The notes under the pieces: model-generated | Database searches by the model: none | The model's input: only the letters and a program-made list of their open reading frames with translations | Told to the model about the DNA's origin: nothing | Program-made: the position numbers and the translations under genes | In this document: in pieces, positions 1 to 8,042 of the stretch | How positions within the stretch are numbered: the stretch's first letter is position 1 | Layout: each line of letters opens with the position of its first letter | Origin: Hydrogenophaga sp. | GTDB lineage: Bacteria; Pseudomonadota; Gammaproteobacteria; Burkholderiales; Burkholderiaceae_C | Direction: 5' to 3' | Length of the DNA: 47,905 nucleotides | NCBI GenBank assembly: GCA_018993155.1 | Contig: JAGKSX010000057.1 | Span: 1-47,905, forward strand

Positions 1-1250
1 ACGTAGGAGGCCAGGCCGTACTCGGTGTCGTTGGCCATGCGGATCACCTCGTCCTCGCTGTCGAAGGGGATCAAGGCCGCCAGCGGACCGAAGGTCTCCT
101 CGCGCGCGACCCGCATCTGCTGCGTCACACCGGTCATGACCGTGGGCTCGAAGAAGTTGCCCTCGAGCCGGCGCCCGCCGGCGATCACCCTGGCCCCCAG
201 GCCCAGGGCGTCGTCGATGTGCTCTTCCACCTTGGCCAGGGCCTTGCCGTCGATCAAGGGGCCCACCACCACGCCCGCGTCGAGGCCGTTGCCCAGCTTC
301 ATCGCCCGCACGCTGGCCGCGAGCTTCTGGGCGAACGCGTCGTACACCGGACGCTGCACATAGAGGCGGTTGGCGCACACGCAGGTCTGGCCGTTGTTGC
401 GGAACTTGGCGATCATCGCGCCCTGCACCGCCGCGTCCAGGTTCGCATCGTCGAACACGATGAAGGGGGCGTTGCCGCCCAGTTCCAGCGAGACCTTCTT
501 GATGTGCTCCGCGCATTGCCGCATCAGCACGCGCCCGATCTCGGTAGAACCGGTGAAGCTCAGCTTGCGCACCACCGGGTTGCCGGTGAGTTCTTTCGCG
601 ATCGCACCGGCATCCCCCGTCACCACGTTGATCACGCCCCGGGGAATGCCGGCGCGCTCGGCCAGCACCGCGATGGCCAGGGCCGAGAACGGGGTCTGGG
701 TGGCCGGCTTGACCACCATGGTGCAGCCCGCGGCCAGCGCCGGCGCGAGCTTGCGCGTGAGCATCGCGTTGGGGAAATTCCAGGGCGTGATCGCCGCGCA
801 CACGCCGATGGGCTGGCGCAGCACCACGATGCGCTTGTCGGGCTGCGGCGCGGGGATCACGTCGCCGTTGTTGCGCCGCCCCTGCTCGGCGAACCATTCG
901 ATGAAGCTCGCGCCATAGGCGATCTCGCCGCGCGACTCGCTCAGCGGCTTGCCTTGCTCGATCGTCATGATGCGCGCCAGGTCATCCTGCGCCTCCATCA
1001 TCAGCTCGTACCAGCGGCGAAGCAGCGTGGCGCGCTCCTTGGCGCTGCGCGCGGCCCAGGCCGGGAAGGCGTGGGCCGCCGCCTGCACAGCCAGGCGCGT
1101 TTCCCCCTCGCCCATGTTGGGCACCGTGCCCACCCGCTCGCCGGTGGCGGGGTTCATCACCTCGCGCACCTGGCCATTCAGGGCGGGCTGCCAGTGGCCA
1201 TCGATCAGGCACTGCTGAACAAAGAGGCCGGGATCCTTCAGATGCTTCAT
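1..1250 (-). CDS. NAD(P)-dependent succinate-semialdehyde-type aldehyde dehydrogenase, C-terminus cut by window edge
   Basis: About 417 residues are visible from the ATG at 1250-1248; the reading frame stays open through base 1, so the C-terminal part is missing. Translation shows the aldehyde dehydrogenase landmarks in order: ITPWNFP in the cofactor domain, the SFTGSTEIG loop, LELGGNAP with the general-base Glu near residue 256, and NNGQTCVC with the catalytic Cys at 290 and a second Cys at 292. The Cys-x-Cys active site and the ELGGNAPF wording are typical of the GabD (succinate-semialdehyde) branch, which oxidises a semialdehyde to a dicarboxylate in the cytoplasm. It is divergent from the SDR at 1328 and shares its operator region, so it is probably part of the same GntR regulon. 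The exact substrate is not established and could be another semialdehyde. Confidence 0.9.
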   Translation of the reverse strand, partial: MKHLKDPGLFVQQCLIDGHWQPALNGQVREVMNPATGERVGTVPNMGEGETRLAVQAAAHAFPAWAARSAKERATLLRRWYELMMEAQDDLARIMTIEQGKPLSESRGEIAYGASFIEWFAEQGRRNNGDVIPAPQPDKRIVVLRQPIGVCAAITPWNFPNAMLTRKLAPALAAGCTMVVKPATQTPFSALAIAVLAERAGIPRGVINVVTGDAGAIAKELTGNPVVRKLSFTGSTEIGRVLMRQCAEHIKKVSLELGGNAPFIVFDDANLDAAVQGAMIAKFRNNGQTCVCANRLYVQRPVYDAFAQKLAASVRAMKLGNGLDAGVVVGPLIDGKALAKVEEHIDDALGLGARVIAGGRRLEGNFFEPTVMTGVTQQMRVAREETFGPLAALIPFDSEDEVIRMANDTEYGLASY

Positions 1251-1268
1251 GCTGTCTCCAAAAAGAGG

Positions 1269-1296
1269 TTGTCCGATTTTGGATGCATGATATATC
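1269..1296 (+). promoter_or_regulatory. Candidate sigma70 promoter for the SDR/AroE-like genes
   Basis: TTGTCC at 1269-1274 and TATATC at 1291-1296 are separated by 16 bp and sit 32 bases before the ATG at 1328. Each box matches four of six consensus positions. The -10 lies inside a 16-bp palindrome, as expected for a repressed promoter. Inferred only from sequence. Confidence 0.35.
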
Positions 1297-1300
1297 ATGC
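1285..1300. promoter_or_regulatory. Perfect 16-bp palindrome, probable GntR operator
   Basis: GCATGATATATCATGC is a perfect palindrome in the 77-bp gap between the divergent aldehyde dehydrogenase and SDR genes. AT-rich palindromes of this size are typical targets of FCD-type GntR repressors, and one is encoded at 2875-3561. A related sequence (12 of 16 bases) lies upstream of that repressor gene at 3580-3595. Confidence 0.55.
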
Positions 1301-1327
1301 GTTTTCTATCAACAAGGAGACGTTTTC

Positions 1328-2032
1328 ATGAATCAACGGCAAAAGGTGGCGGTGGTGACGGGCGGCGGCACGGGGATCGGGCTGGCCTGCGCCCAGGAGC
1401 TGCAAGCCCAGGGCTGGCGCGTGGTTTGCGCCGGCCTGGACACCGAGCCCACGCTGCCCGACCAACTCGAATTCACCCGCCTGGACGTGACCGACACCGC
1501 CGCGATCGCGGCCCTGTTCGAGCGGCTCCCGCACGTCGACGGGCTGGTCAATGCGGCGGGCATCATCCTGCACGAGCAGAAGGAACTCACGCCCGACGGC
1601 TTCGACAAGGTGGTGGCGATCAACCTCAACGCGGTCAACCGGCTGACGCTCGCCGCCTTGCCCGGCCTCAAGGCGGCGCGTGGCGCGGTGGTGAACGTGG
1701 CCTCCATGTGGAGCCAGTTCGGCTCGGCCCGCAACCCGGCGTACTCGGCCAGCAAGGGCGGCGTGACCTCCCTCACCCGCTCGCACGCAGTGGCCTTCGC
1801 CGCCGACGGCGTGCGGGTCAACGCGATCGCGCCGGGCTGGATCGACACGCGGCTCGCTTCCGGCGCCATCCACAATCCGGAGCGCAGCACGGCAATCCTG
1901 GGCCGCATTCCACTCGGTCGCTGGGGCCAGCCAGCGGACGTGGCCCGCGTGGTGAGCTTCCTGCTGTCGGCCGAGGCCGCCTACGTCACCGGCATCGTGA
2001 TGCCGGTGGACGGCGGATTCGGCATCGCCTGA
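1328..2032 (+). CDS. Short-chain dehydrogenase/reductase (SDR)
   Basis: Classical SDR of 234 residues. The Rossmann motif TGGGTGIG is near residues 11-18, NAAG follows in the middle, and the catalytic set is Ser126, Tyr139 and Lys143 (YSASK). PVDGGFG near the C-terminus is the usual substrate-loop ending of FabG-like enzymes. It should oxidise or reduce a hydroxyl or keto group with NAD(P)(H) in the cytoplasm. The start at 1328 is chosen because AAGGAGA lies at 1314-1320 with normal spacing; an in-frame start at 1283 would run through the operator palindrome. It is followed after 16 bases by the AroE-like gene, so the two are probably co-transcribed. The substrate is unknown. Confidence 0.9.
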   Translation: MNQRQKVAVVTGGGTGIGLACAQELQAQGWRVVCAGLDTEPTLPDQLEFTRLDVTDTAAIAALFERLPHVDGLVNAAGIILHEQKELTPDGFDKVVAINLNAVNRLTLAALPGLKAARGAVVNVASMWSQFGSARNPAYSASKGGVTSLTRSHAVAFAADGVRVNAIAPGWIDTRLASGAIHNPERSTAILGRIPLGRWGQPADVARVVSFLLSAEAAYVTGIVMPVDGGFGIA

Positions 2033-2048
2033 ACCCACACCGGAGCCC

Positions 2049-2870
2049 ATGAGCGTGAACCTTCCTCCGACCCCCGCCGTCAATGGCCGAACCGCCGTGG
2101 TGCCCTTGCTGGCCTACCCGAGCGAGCACGTGCGCACGCCCGGCTTCTTCAACCAGCACTGCAGCGAGCACGGCATCAACGCCGTGATGGTGCCGTGGAA
2201 GGTCTCGCCCGCGGTCCTGCCCGCGGCCATCGAGGCCATCCGCCGCATCGAGAACATCCCTGGTTTCGTCATCACCATCCCGCACAAGCAGGAGGTCTGC
2301 CGGCACTGCGACACGCTGGAGGGTCTGGCCGCGGTGATGGGCGTGTGCAACGCGGTGCGCAAGAACGCCGATGGCACGCTGTCGGGCCGCATGCACGACG
2401 GCCAGGGTTTTGTGCAGGGCCTGCTCGAGCGGGGCATCCCGCTGGCCGGCCGCTCGGTGCTGCTCGCGGGCGCCGGCGGCGTGGCGACCGCCATCGCGTT
2501 CGAGCTGGCCGGGTCGCAGGTGGGACGCATCGGCATCCGGAACCGCTCGATGGACAAGGCGCGCGAACTGGGGCAGCAGCTCTCGCGCCACTTCCCGGGT
2601 CTGGTGGTCGAACTCAATCCAGCGCGCATGGAGGGCTACGACATCGCCGTCAACGGCACCTCGCTGGGCCTGCACCCCGAAGACCCCCTGCCGTTCGACC
2701 CGACCACCTTGCGCCAGGACACGGTGGTGGCCGAGGTCGTGATGCAGCCCGACGTCACGCCCTTGCTGCAGCGAGCGGCGGAGAACGGCCAGCGCATCCA
2801 CAAGGGCGTGCACATGGTCACGACGCAGATCCGGCTGCTGGTCGAATTCACGACTGGCCAGGCCGGCTGA
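2049..2870 (+). CDS. Shikimate/quinate dehydrogenase-like protein (AroE family)
   Basis: The 273-residue protein has the AroE fold signatures: TIPHK with the catalytic Lys80, a GRMHDGQGF segment with the paired Asp117, the nucleotide-binding GAGGVA loop, an NRS motif and NGTSLG. Both catalytic residues of shikimate dehydrogenase (Lys and Asp) are kept, so it is probably an active NAD(P)-dependent oxidoreductase acting on a cyclic polyol or a related hydroxy acid. Its place in a repressor-controlled unit with an SDR and a semialdehyde dehydrogenase argues for a catabolic role rather than housekeeping aromatic amino-acid synthesis. It ends 4 bases before the convergent GntR gene. The real substrate cannot be read from sequence. 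Confidence 0.8.
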   Translation: MSVNLPPTPAVNGRTAVVPLLAYPSEHVRTPGFFNQHCSEHGINAVMVPWKVSPAVLPAAIEAIRRIENIPGFVITIPHKQEVCRHCDTLEGLAAVMGVCNAVRKNADGTLSGRMHDGQGFVQGLLERGIPLAGRSVLLAGAGGVATAIAFELAGSQVGRIGIRNRSMDKARELGQQLSRHFPGLVVELNPARMEGYDIAVNGTSLGLHPEDPLPFDPTTLRQDTVVAEVVMQPDVTPLLQRAAENGQRIHKGVHMVTTQIRLLVEFTTGQAG

Positions 2871-2874
2871 ACAC

Positions 2875-3561
2875 CTAGGCGTAGATCTCTTCGACCGAGC
2901 GCCCGCTCATCCACTCGGTCAACACCCGCTCACCCCACTGGATGTCTTCCTGGATGGCCCTGGACGCCATCTCGGGGTTGCGGGCCTTCAGGCCTTCGAG
3001 CACCTTGTAGTGCGGGTGGCCGCTGTTGAAGATGTTGCGCCGCGGCACCTTGGCGTGGAAGGTGTTCAGCAACGGCCCCATCCGCACCCAGAGGGTCTCG
3101 ACCACCGCGGAGAGGCTGGGCAGCCGCGCAGCGGCCATCAGCTCGAAATGGAAGTCGCGGTTGCGCCGGGCGGCGTCCTTCGGGTTGGTCGCCGAGGCCT
3201 TGATGAACTGGTCCTGGATCTTCTCCAGGTGCTCGATTTCCTTGCGCGTGATCTGCCGCGCGGCCTGGGCGGCGGCCGCGCCTTCGAGCAGGCCCCGCAT
3301 GAGCTGGATCTCGCGCACGGTGGCCAGATCCAGCTCGGGGACCGCGATGGAGGTCGCGGCGGTCACGTCCAGCGCCTGCTCACTGGCCAGGCGGAAAATG
3401 GCCTCGCGCACCGGCGTGATGCTGGTGCCCAGCACCTCGGCGAGTTCGGCGATGCGCAGCCTCGAACCGGGCGCGTATTGCCCGTTCATCAAGGCATTGC
3501 GAATCTCAACGTACACGCGTTGGGACAGGTTCTGCTTTTCCACTCGGCCCAGTTCAGCCAT
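2875..3561 (-). CDS. GntR-family transcriptional regulator, FCD subfamily
   Basis: 228 residues. The N-terminal winged helix has its recognition segment about residues 37-58 (IAELAEVLGTSITPVREAIFRL), which is a textbook GntR helix-turn-helix. The C-terminal all-helical FCD domain, from about residue 85, carries the DFHFEL and HPHYKVLEGL segments whose His residues usually bind a metal and a carboxylate effector. Regulators of this type are generally repressors released by a pathway acid. It is convergent with the AroE-like gene and lies beside a candidate operator copy in its own promoter, so it probably controls both itself and the 1-2.9 kb enzymes. Confidence 0.92.
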   Translation of the reverse strand: MAELGRVEKQNLSQRVYVEIRNALMNGQYAPGSRLRIAELAEVLGTSITPVREAIFRLASEQALDVTAATSIAVPELDLATVREIQLMRGLLEGAAAAQAARQITRKEIEHLEKIQDQFIKASATNPKDAARRNRDFHFELMAAARLPSLSAVVETLWVRMGPLLNTFHAKVPRRNIFNSGHPHYKVLEGLKARNPEMASRAIQEDIQWGERVLTEWMSGRSVEEIYA

Positions 3562-3579
3562 CTCCGCACCTTACTTTTT

Positions 3580-3595
3580 ACATCATATATCCTGT
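3580..3595 (-). promoter_or_regulatory. Second candidate GntR operator (autoregulatory)
   Basis: Read on the minus strand the site is ACAGGATATATGATGT, matching the palindrome at 1285-1300 in 12 of 16 positions including the whole GATATAT core. It lies 19 bases upstream of the GntR start codon. An autoregulatory role is inferred. Confidence 0.4.
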
Positions 3596-3640
3596 TCGGG
3601 AATGTAGCAGAAAAGGGCGGGATGCACGGGCGTGACAAGG

Positions 3641-3680
3641 CCACGCTGTCGCCTGCGGCTCAGCACAGGAAACAGCGTGG
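3641..3680 (-). terminator. Hairpin after the beta-propeller gene, possible terminator
   Basis: CCACGCTGT at 3641-3649 pairs with ACAGCGTGG at 3672-3680 (9 bp perfect), and an inner CCTG/CAGG pairing extends the stem on the minus strand. It lies 27 bases after the stop of the gene at 3707-4906. The following bases (CCTTGTC) contain only a weak U-rich stretch, so termination may be inefficient or Rho-assisted. Confidence 0.4.
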
Positions 3681-3706
3681 CGTCGGACAGGCGGGGCGCG
3701 GGATCG

Positions 3707-4906
3707 TCAGTGGCGCGCTGCCTTCTGGCCGCGCGGCCGCAGCCGCCACAGCTCGTAGCGCTCCTCCCCGGCCTGGACCTGGCCGGCGAAGTGCTGGTTG
3801 AGCGCGCTGGCGGTGAAGACCAGGTCACCACCCGGGTGCCAGGCCGGCGTGTCGGGCCAGCGCACCGCGCCGTTCGCGGCGATGAGCGCCAGCTCGCGCG
3901 TCGAGGGGTTGTAACGCACGATGCCGCCTCGCGTCACGTCGGTGATGTAGAGGTCCCCCACCGGGTCCGTGACGATGCCGTCGGTGTTGCCGCCGACCAC
4001 GCCCAGGCTTCGGACCTCGCGCGCGATCTGCGCATCGCTGGCGCTCGCCCGGCGCAACACCGCGGTCGGGACCGCCCAGGCCTGCGTGCCGGTCGTCACC
4101 GTCCAGTACAGCGTCTGGCCATCGGGCGAGAGCGCGATGCCGTTGACACCGATCAGCAAGGGGTTGCCGGGCCAGACCTCGCTGCCACCGGACACCACCT
4201 TGACGCCCGGTTCGATCTGCAGGCTGGCGTGCCCGTCCAGCACACGCCGGGCCGTGCCGGTGGCGTGGTCCACCACGATCAGGCCCACCTGGTTGCGCGG
4301 CGCGCTGCGAAAGCCGCTGTCGGACACATAGGCCACGCGCCGGCGCTCGTCGACCGCGATGTCGTTGAGAAAGCTGCCCACGCGATCGGCCACGCCGTCC
4401 AGCGCAATGGTCTTCAAGAGCTTGCCCGAGGCCAGTTCGAACACCATCACCTTCTGGGCCCCGGCGGGCGCCTCGGCCTCGCCCGCCACGAAGCCCATGT
4501 CCAGCGCCCAGAGCCAGCCGTTGCGCCGGTCCACATGGAAGCCGAGCACGTTGCGCAAGGCCAGGTGGGGCGGCACCTTCACATCGTTGCCCTGCGTGGA
4601 AGGAAAGGCGGTCAGCCTCGCGGGGCCACCGTCGGCCGTGGTGTCGAGCCGGCTCAGGGTGGCCGGCGCGGCGGGCGAGAGCAGGCGGGGCGTGCTCACG
4701 TAGGCACCGCCCCGGGCGTCGAAATGCAGGCCGGCGATGGGCGCGTTCACCGATTGCGCGAACGGCACAGCCACCTGCCCGGGTGCGGCAGCGTCCCAGC
4801 TCACGCCCTGGTAGCTGCGCCAGCGCTCCAGCGGCAACAGATCGGCGGCATGGGTCACCCAGGGAACGGTGAGCAGCGCAGCCAGTGCGAACGCGGCGCG
4901 ATTCAT
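3707..4906 (-). CDS. Secreted major-royal-jelly/yellow-type beta-propeller protein
   Basis: 399 residues starting at the ATG at 4906-4904. A signal peptide is clear (MNRAAFALAALLTVPWVTHA, then a mature start near ADLLP), so the protein is exported. The mature part has repeated propeller blades with features of the MRJP/yellow family: GWLWALDMGF, VAYVSDSGFRS, IVVDHATG, GIALSPDGQTLYW and NTDGIVTDPVGDLYITD. Bacterial members are often labelled SMP-30/gluconolactonase-like, but the order of motifs here fits the L-dopachrome-tautomerase-related branch better. The start overlaps the stop of the DJ-1-type gene by 4 bases (ATGA), so the two are translationally coupled. The ligand or reaction is unknown. 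The open frame continues upstream of 4906 but only as a shadow of the DJ-1 gene. Confidence 0.85.
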   Translation of the reverse strand: MNRAAFALAALLTVPWVTHAADLLPLERWRSYQGVSWDAAAPGQVAVPFAQSVNAPIAGLHFDARGGAYVSTPRLLSPAAPATLSRLDTTADGGPARLTAFPSTQGNDVKVPPHLALRNVLGFHVDRRNGWLWALDMGFVAGEAEAPAGAQKVMVFELASGKLLKTIALDGVADRVGSFLNDIAVDERRRVAYVSDSGFRSAPRNQVGLIVVDHATGTARRVLDGHASLQIEPGVKVVSGGSEVWPGNPLLIGVNGIALSPDGQTLYWTVTTGTQAWAVPTAVLRRASASDAQIAREVRSLGVVGGNTDGIVTDPVGDLYITDVTRGGIVRYNPSTRELALIAANGAVRWPDTPAWHPGGDLVFTASALNQHFAGQVQAGEERYELWRLRPRGQKAARH

Positions 4907-5592
4907 GGGCGCGCTCCGATCTGCGCGAGCAAGGCCTCGGCCGTCGCTTCGGAAGATGCCGGGTTCTGCCCCGTGATCAGCCGGCCGGACACCACCACAT
5001 GGCTCTGCCAGTCGGCCCCGCGGGTGTAGAGGCCGCCGTGACCGGTCAACATGTCTTCCAGCGAGAAGGGCACCACCTCGGTGAGCTGGGCCACCGATTC
5101 CTCGCTGTTGCTGAAGCCGGTGACCTGGCGGCCGCGCACCAGCGGCTGCCCTTGCGCGTCCTTCACATGGCGCAGCACGGCGGGGGCATGGCACACCGCG
5201 GCCACCGGTTTGTCCTGCGCCAGGAAGCGTTCGATCAGCGCGATGGACCGGGTGTCTTCCGCCAGATCCCACAGCGGCCCGTGACCACCGGGGTAGAACA
5301 CGGCGTCGAAGTCCTGCGCGTTCACGTCGCCCAGAGGCAGGGTGCGGGCCAGGGCGGCCTGGGCCTGGGCGTCGGCGTTGAAGCGGCGCGTCGCTTCGGT
5401 CTGGGCATCGGCTTCGTGGCTCTTGGGGTCGATCGGCGGTTGCCCACCCAGGGGCGAGGCCAGCGTGACCTGCGCGCCCGCGTCCTTGAACCGGTAGTAC
5501 GGGGCGGCGAACTCCTCCAGCCAGAAACCGGTCTTGTGCCCGGTGTCGCCCAGCCGGTCGTGGGAGGTCAGCACCATCAAAATCTTCTTCAT
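4903..5592 (-). CDS. DJ-1/PfpI-family type 1 glutamine amidotransferase-like protein
   Basis: 229 residues with the DJ-1/Hsp31-like fold. The nucleophile elbow is AVCHAP with Cys134, followed by His135. GFWLEE near residues 22-27 provides the conserved Glu that tunes the Cys. The FYPGGHGPLWDL segment is the loop typical of the larger Hsp31/PfpI group. Family members act as glyoxalase III, deglycase or chaperone, usually in carbonyl or oxidative stress; which applies here cannot be decided. It is the first gene of a two-gene minus-strand operon with the secreted propeller protein and is divergent from a LysR gene that probably regulates it. Confidence 0.88.
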   Translation of the reverse strand: MKKILMVLTSHDRLGDTGHKTGFWLEEFAAPYYRFKDAGAQVTLASPLGGQPPIDPKSHEADAQTEATRRFNADAQAQAALARTLPLGDVNAQDFDAVFYPGGHGPLWDLAEDTRSIALIERFLAQDKPVAAVCHAPAVLRHVKDAQGQPLVRGRQVTGFSNSEESVAQLTEVVPFSLEDMLTGHGGLYTRGADWQSHVVVSGRLITGQNPASSEATAEALLAQIGARP

Positions 5593-5660
5593 CGCGCATC
5601 CTTTCGAGGCCCGCGGGCCGTGGTTGAAATGGGTTGAGCGCGATGATCGGGACGCTTCTA

Positions 5661-5687
5661 TGATTCGAAAAGTCGAAATATTCGATC
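5661..5687. promoter_or_regulatory. Overlapping TTCGA/TCGAA inverted repeats, probable LysR operator
   Basis: The divergent gap holds TTCGA (5664-5668), TCGAA (5673-5677) and TTCGA (5681-5685). Adjacent copies form two overlapping inverted repeats about one helical turn apart. This is the expected layout for a LysR activator that shifts between two sites. The site lies 16-39 bases before the LysR start. Confidence 0.45.
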
Positions 5688-5702
5688 TTTGGAATTCAAT
5701 AA

Positions 5703-6647
5703 ATGAATATTGACAGCAAGGACCTCAACCTGCTGCGGGTCTTCCACGTGGTCTATCAGGAGCGCAACGCCTCGCGCGCGGCCGAACGCCTGGCGCTGAG
5801 CCAGCCCGCGCTGAGCCACAAGCTGGCCAAGCTGCGCCACGAGATGGGCGACCCGCTCTTCGTGCGCGCCCCGCGCGGCCTGACGCCGACGCCCCGGGCG
5901 CACGAACTCGCGCCGCAGGTGCAGGCGCTGGTGGGCGACATCGAGGCCTTCTACCACCGCAGCGAAGGCAGCGACTTCCTCTCGCGCAACGAGCGGCTGC
6001 ACCTCTTCACCACCGACTACCTTGAACAGACCCTGCTGCCCGGGCTGCTGCCCCGGCTGCGCGCCCAGGCGCCCGGGGTCATCCTGATCACGCACAACAC
6101 GCGAGGCCAGCTGCCTCGCGAGGAACTGGAAAAAGGCAGCTGCGACCTCGCCATCGCGGGTTTCTACGACGAGCTGCCCGACACGCTGCGCCAGCAGCGC
6201 CTGTTCAGCGAAGACTTCGTGGTGCTGGCCTCGCGCCACAACCCCCACTTGAACGGAGGACCGCTGGGGCTCGAACGATTCCTGGCCTGCGAACACCTGC
6301 TGACCACGCTCACTGGCGATCTGCATGGGCGGGTTGACCGCGCCCTGGAGGCGCGGGGTCTGCGCCGCCGCATCGCGGCGGGCCTCTCCAGCTTCCTGGC
6401 CCCGACCCGCCTGGTCCGGGACACGGCCTTTCTGCTGACCTGCCTGCGCTCGGTGGCCGAAGAGGCCGCGCAACGCGACCCCGATCTGCAGATCCACCCG
6501 CTGCCGATCGACCTGCCCCGGGTGGAGGTGAAACAGATCTGGCACGAACGCACCGACGCCGACCCCTTGCGGCGTTGGCTGCGGCAGCAGATCCAACAGG
6601 TGTCTTCGAGAAGCGGGTCGCTCATCGCAGGCAGTGACGGGCCATGA
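5703..6647 (+). CDS. LysR-family transcriptional regulator
   Basis: 314 residues. The N-terminal winged helix-turn-helix spans about residues 5-65, with RNASRAAERLALSQPALSHK as the recognition region and the usual DPLFVR wing. The rest is the periplasmic-binding-protein-like effector domain. It has the NodD/PcpR-like look of regulators beginning with DLNLLRVF. It is transcribed divergently from the DJ-1/beta-propeller operon with an inverted-repeat array between them, so it most likely controls that operon in response to an unknown ligand. Confidence 0.92.
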   Translation: MNIDSKDLNLLRVFHVVYQERNASRAAERLALSQPALSHKLAKLRHEMGDPLFVRAPRGLTPTPRAHELAPQVQALVGDIEAFYHRSEGSDFLSRNERLHLFTTDYLEQTLLPGLLPRLRAQAPGVILITHNTRGQLPREELEKGSCDLAIAGFYDELPDTLRQQRLFSEDFVVLASRHNPHLNGGPLGLERFLACEHLLTTLTGDLHGRVDRALEARGLRRRIAAGLSSFLAPTRLVRDTAFLLTCLRSVAEEAAQRDPDLQIHPLPIDLPRVEVKQIWHERTDADPLRRWLRQQIQQVSSRSGSLIAGSDGP

Positions 6648-6749
6648 ACAGGGGCCAGCTTGCGAAGCAATGCAGCACCTGAAGCTCTGGAGGTGAAACC
6701 GTGACCATCAGCGACGAAGCGTTTCGACAATGCGGCGAGATCGTTGCGC

Positions 6750-6770
6750 CGCCCGAGGGCCGGTCGGGCG
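6750..6770. terminator. Hairpin between convergent genes
   Basis: CGCCCGA (6750-6756) and TCGGGCG (6764-6770) form a perfect 7-bp stem with a 7-base loop in the 132-bp gap between the convergent LysR and acyl-CoA dehydrogenase genes. There is no T-run on either side, so it is only a possible transcription end point. Confidence 0.3.
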
Positions 6771-6779
6771 CGGCCGTGC

Positions 6780-7940
6780 TCAGCCTGCCTTCATCAGGTG
6801 CTTGCCGATGACCACCTGCTGGATCTGGGTCGTGCCCTCGTAGAGCCGCAGCAGGCGCACGTCGCGGTAGAAGCGCTCGACCTTGTAGTCGTTGATGTAG
6901 CCCGAGCCACCGTGGATCTGCACGCCACGATCGGCCACGCGGCCCACCATCTCGGTGGTGAACATCTTGGCGCACGAGGCCTGCATGCTCACCTCGGCAT
7001 CGGGCGCACCGAAGGGCTTGGCGTCGTAGCGCGCGGCCACCGCCTGCACCAGCGCCCAGCCCGCCTGCAGTTCGGCCTGGCTGTCGGCCAGCATGGCCTG
7101 CACCAGCTGGAAATCGCCAATGCGCTGCCCGAACTGCTTTCGCTGCTGCGCGTAGGCAATGCTCTCGCGCAGGATGCGGCTGGCCATGCCGCAGGCCAGC
7201 GCCGAAATGTGCAGGCGGCCCCGGTCCAGCACCTTCATCGCGGTCTTGAAGCCCTTGCCGGGCTCACCGCCGATGATGTTCGCGGCGGGCACCCGCACCT
7301 GATCCAGATACACGTCGCAGGTCTTGGTGCCGCGCTGCCCCATCTTCCTGTCGGGCGGGCCCAGGGAGAGCCCCGGCAGCCCCGCGGGGACGATGAAGGC
7401 CGTGATGCCTCCCGCGCCCGCGCCTTCGGTGCGCGCCATCAGGGTGAAGGCACCGGCGCGCGGGGCGTTGGTGATGAACCGCTTGGTGCCGCTGAGCAGG
7501 TAGTCGCTGCCGTCGCGCACGCCCTGGGTCTTGAGGGAGGCCGCGTCCGAGCCGGCATCGGGCTCGGTGAGCGCAAAGGACACGATCAGCTCGCCGCTGG
7601 CGATGCGGGGCAGGTACTCGGCTTTCTGCGCGGGTGTGCCATCCATCAGGATGCCTTGCGAGCCGATGCCGATGTTGGTGCCCACCACCGAGCGGAACGC
7701 CAGCGCGGTGTGCCCCAGTTCGTGGGCGACTTCGCATTCCTGCGCCAGGCTCAGCCCGATGCCGCCGAATGCCTCGGGAATCGAAATGCCGAACAGCCCC
7801 AGTTCCCTCATGTCGGCCACGATGTCGGCCGGCACCTCGTCGCGCGCCTCCACCTCGTCTTCCGCGGGCATCAGCCGGTCGCGAACAAAGCGGTGCACGC
7901 TTTCCTTGAGCAATTGAAAGGTTTCCGGGTCCAGCGACAT
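6780..7940 (-). CDS. Acyl-CoA dehydrogenase
   Basis: 386 residues from the ATG at 7940, preceded by AGGAG at normal spacing; a longer open frame to 7994 has no ribosome-binding site. The three-domain flavoenzyme is clear: an N-terminal helical domain, the FALTEPDAGSD flavin loop, FGQRIGDFQLVQ, GGSGY, and the catalytic base Glu368 in LYEGTTQIQ. The Glu is at the usual C-terminal position of short/medium-chain enzymes. It should introduce the alpha-beta double bond into an acyl-CoA, passing electrons to ETF. It is divergent from a LysR gene. It stands outside the 10.9-18.7 kb CoA pathway operon but could supply unsaturated thioesters to it. Confidence 0.93.
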   Translation of the reverse strand: MSLDPETFQLLKESVHRFVRDRLMPAEDEVEARDEVPADIVADMRELGLFGISIPEAFGGIGLSLAQECEVAHELGHTALAFRSVVGTNIGIGSQGILMDGTPAQKAEYLPRIASGELIVSFALTEPDAGSDAASLKTQGVRDGSDYLLSGTKRFITNAPRAGAFTLMARTEGAGAGGITAFIVPAGLPGLSLGPPDRKMGQRGTKTCDVYLDQVRVPAANIIGGEPGKGFKTAMKVLDRGRLHISALACGMASRILRESIAYAQQRKQFGQRIGDFQLVQAMLADSQAELQAGWALVQAVAARYDAKPFGAPDAEVSMQASCAKMFTTEMVGRVADRGVQIHGGSGYINDYKVERFYRDVRLLRLYEGTTQIQQVVIGKHLMKAG

Positions 7941-8016
7941 GGGGCATCTCCTGTGGGGGAGCCGGATTGTTGACCCATCGAAGCCGCTTGACAATCACAA
8001 TAATCATGAACAATAC

Positions 8017-8032
8017 GTCAAGGATTTTTGAC
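8017..8032. promoter_or_regulatory. GTCAA-N6-TTGAC inverted repeat, possible LysR site
   Basis: GTCAA (8017-8021) and TTGAC (8028-8032) form an inverted repeat in the 102-bp gap between the divergent acyl-CoA dehydrogenase and LysR genes. The spacing suits a LysR-type dimer, and the site is immediately upstream of the LysR start, which would fit autoregulation. Confidence 0.3.
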
Positions 8033-8042
8033 ATATCACCCC

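Noticed and set aside
3707-5599. A 630-residue fusion of an unknown N-terminus to the beta-propeller
   Set aside because: The upstream 230 residues are the DJ-1 gene read in a wrong frame; the signal peptide at 4906 marks the true start.
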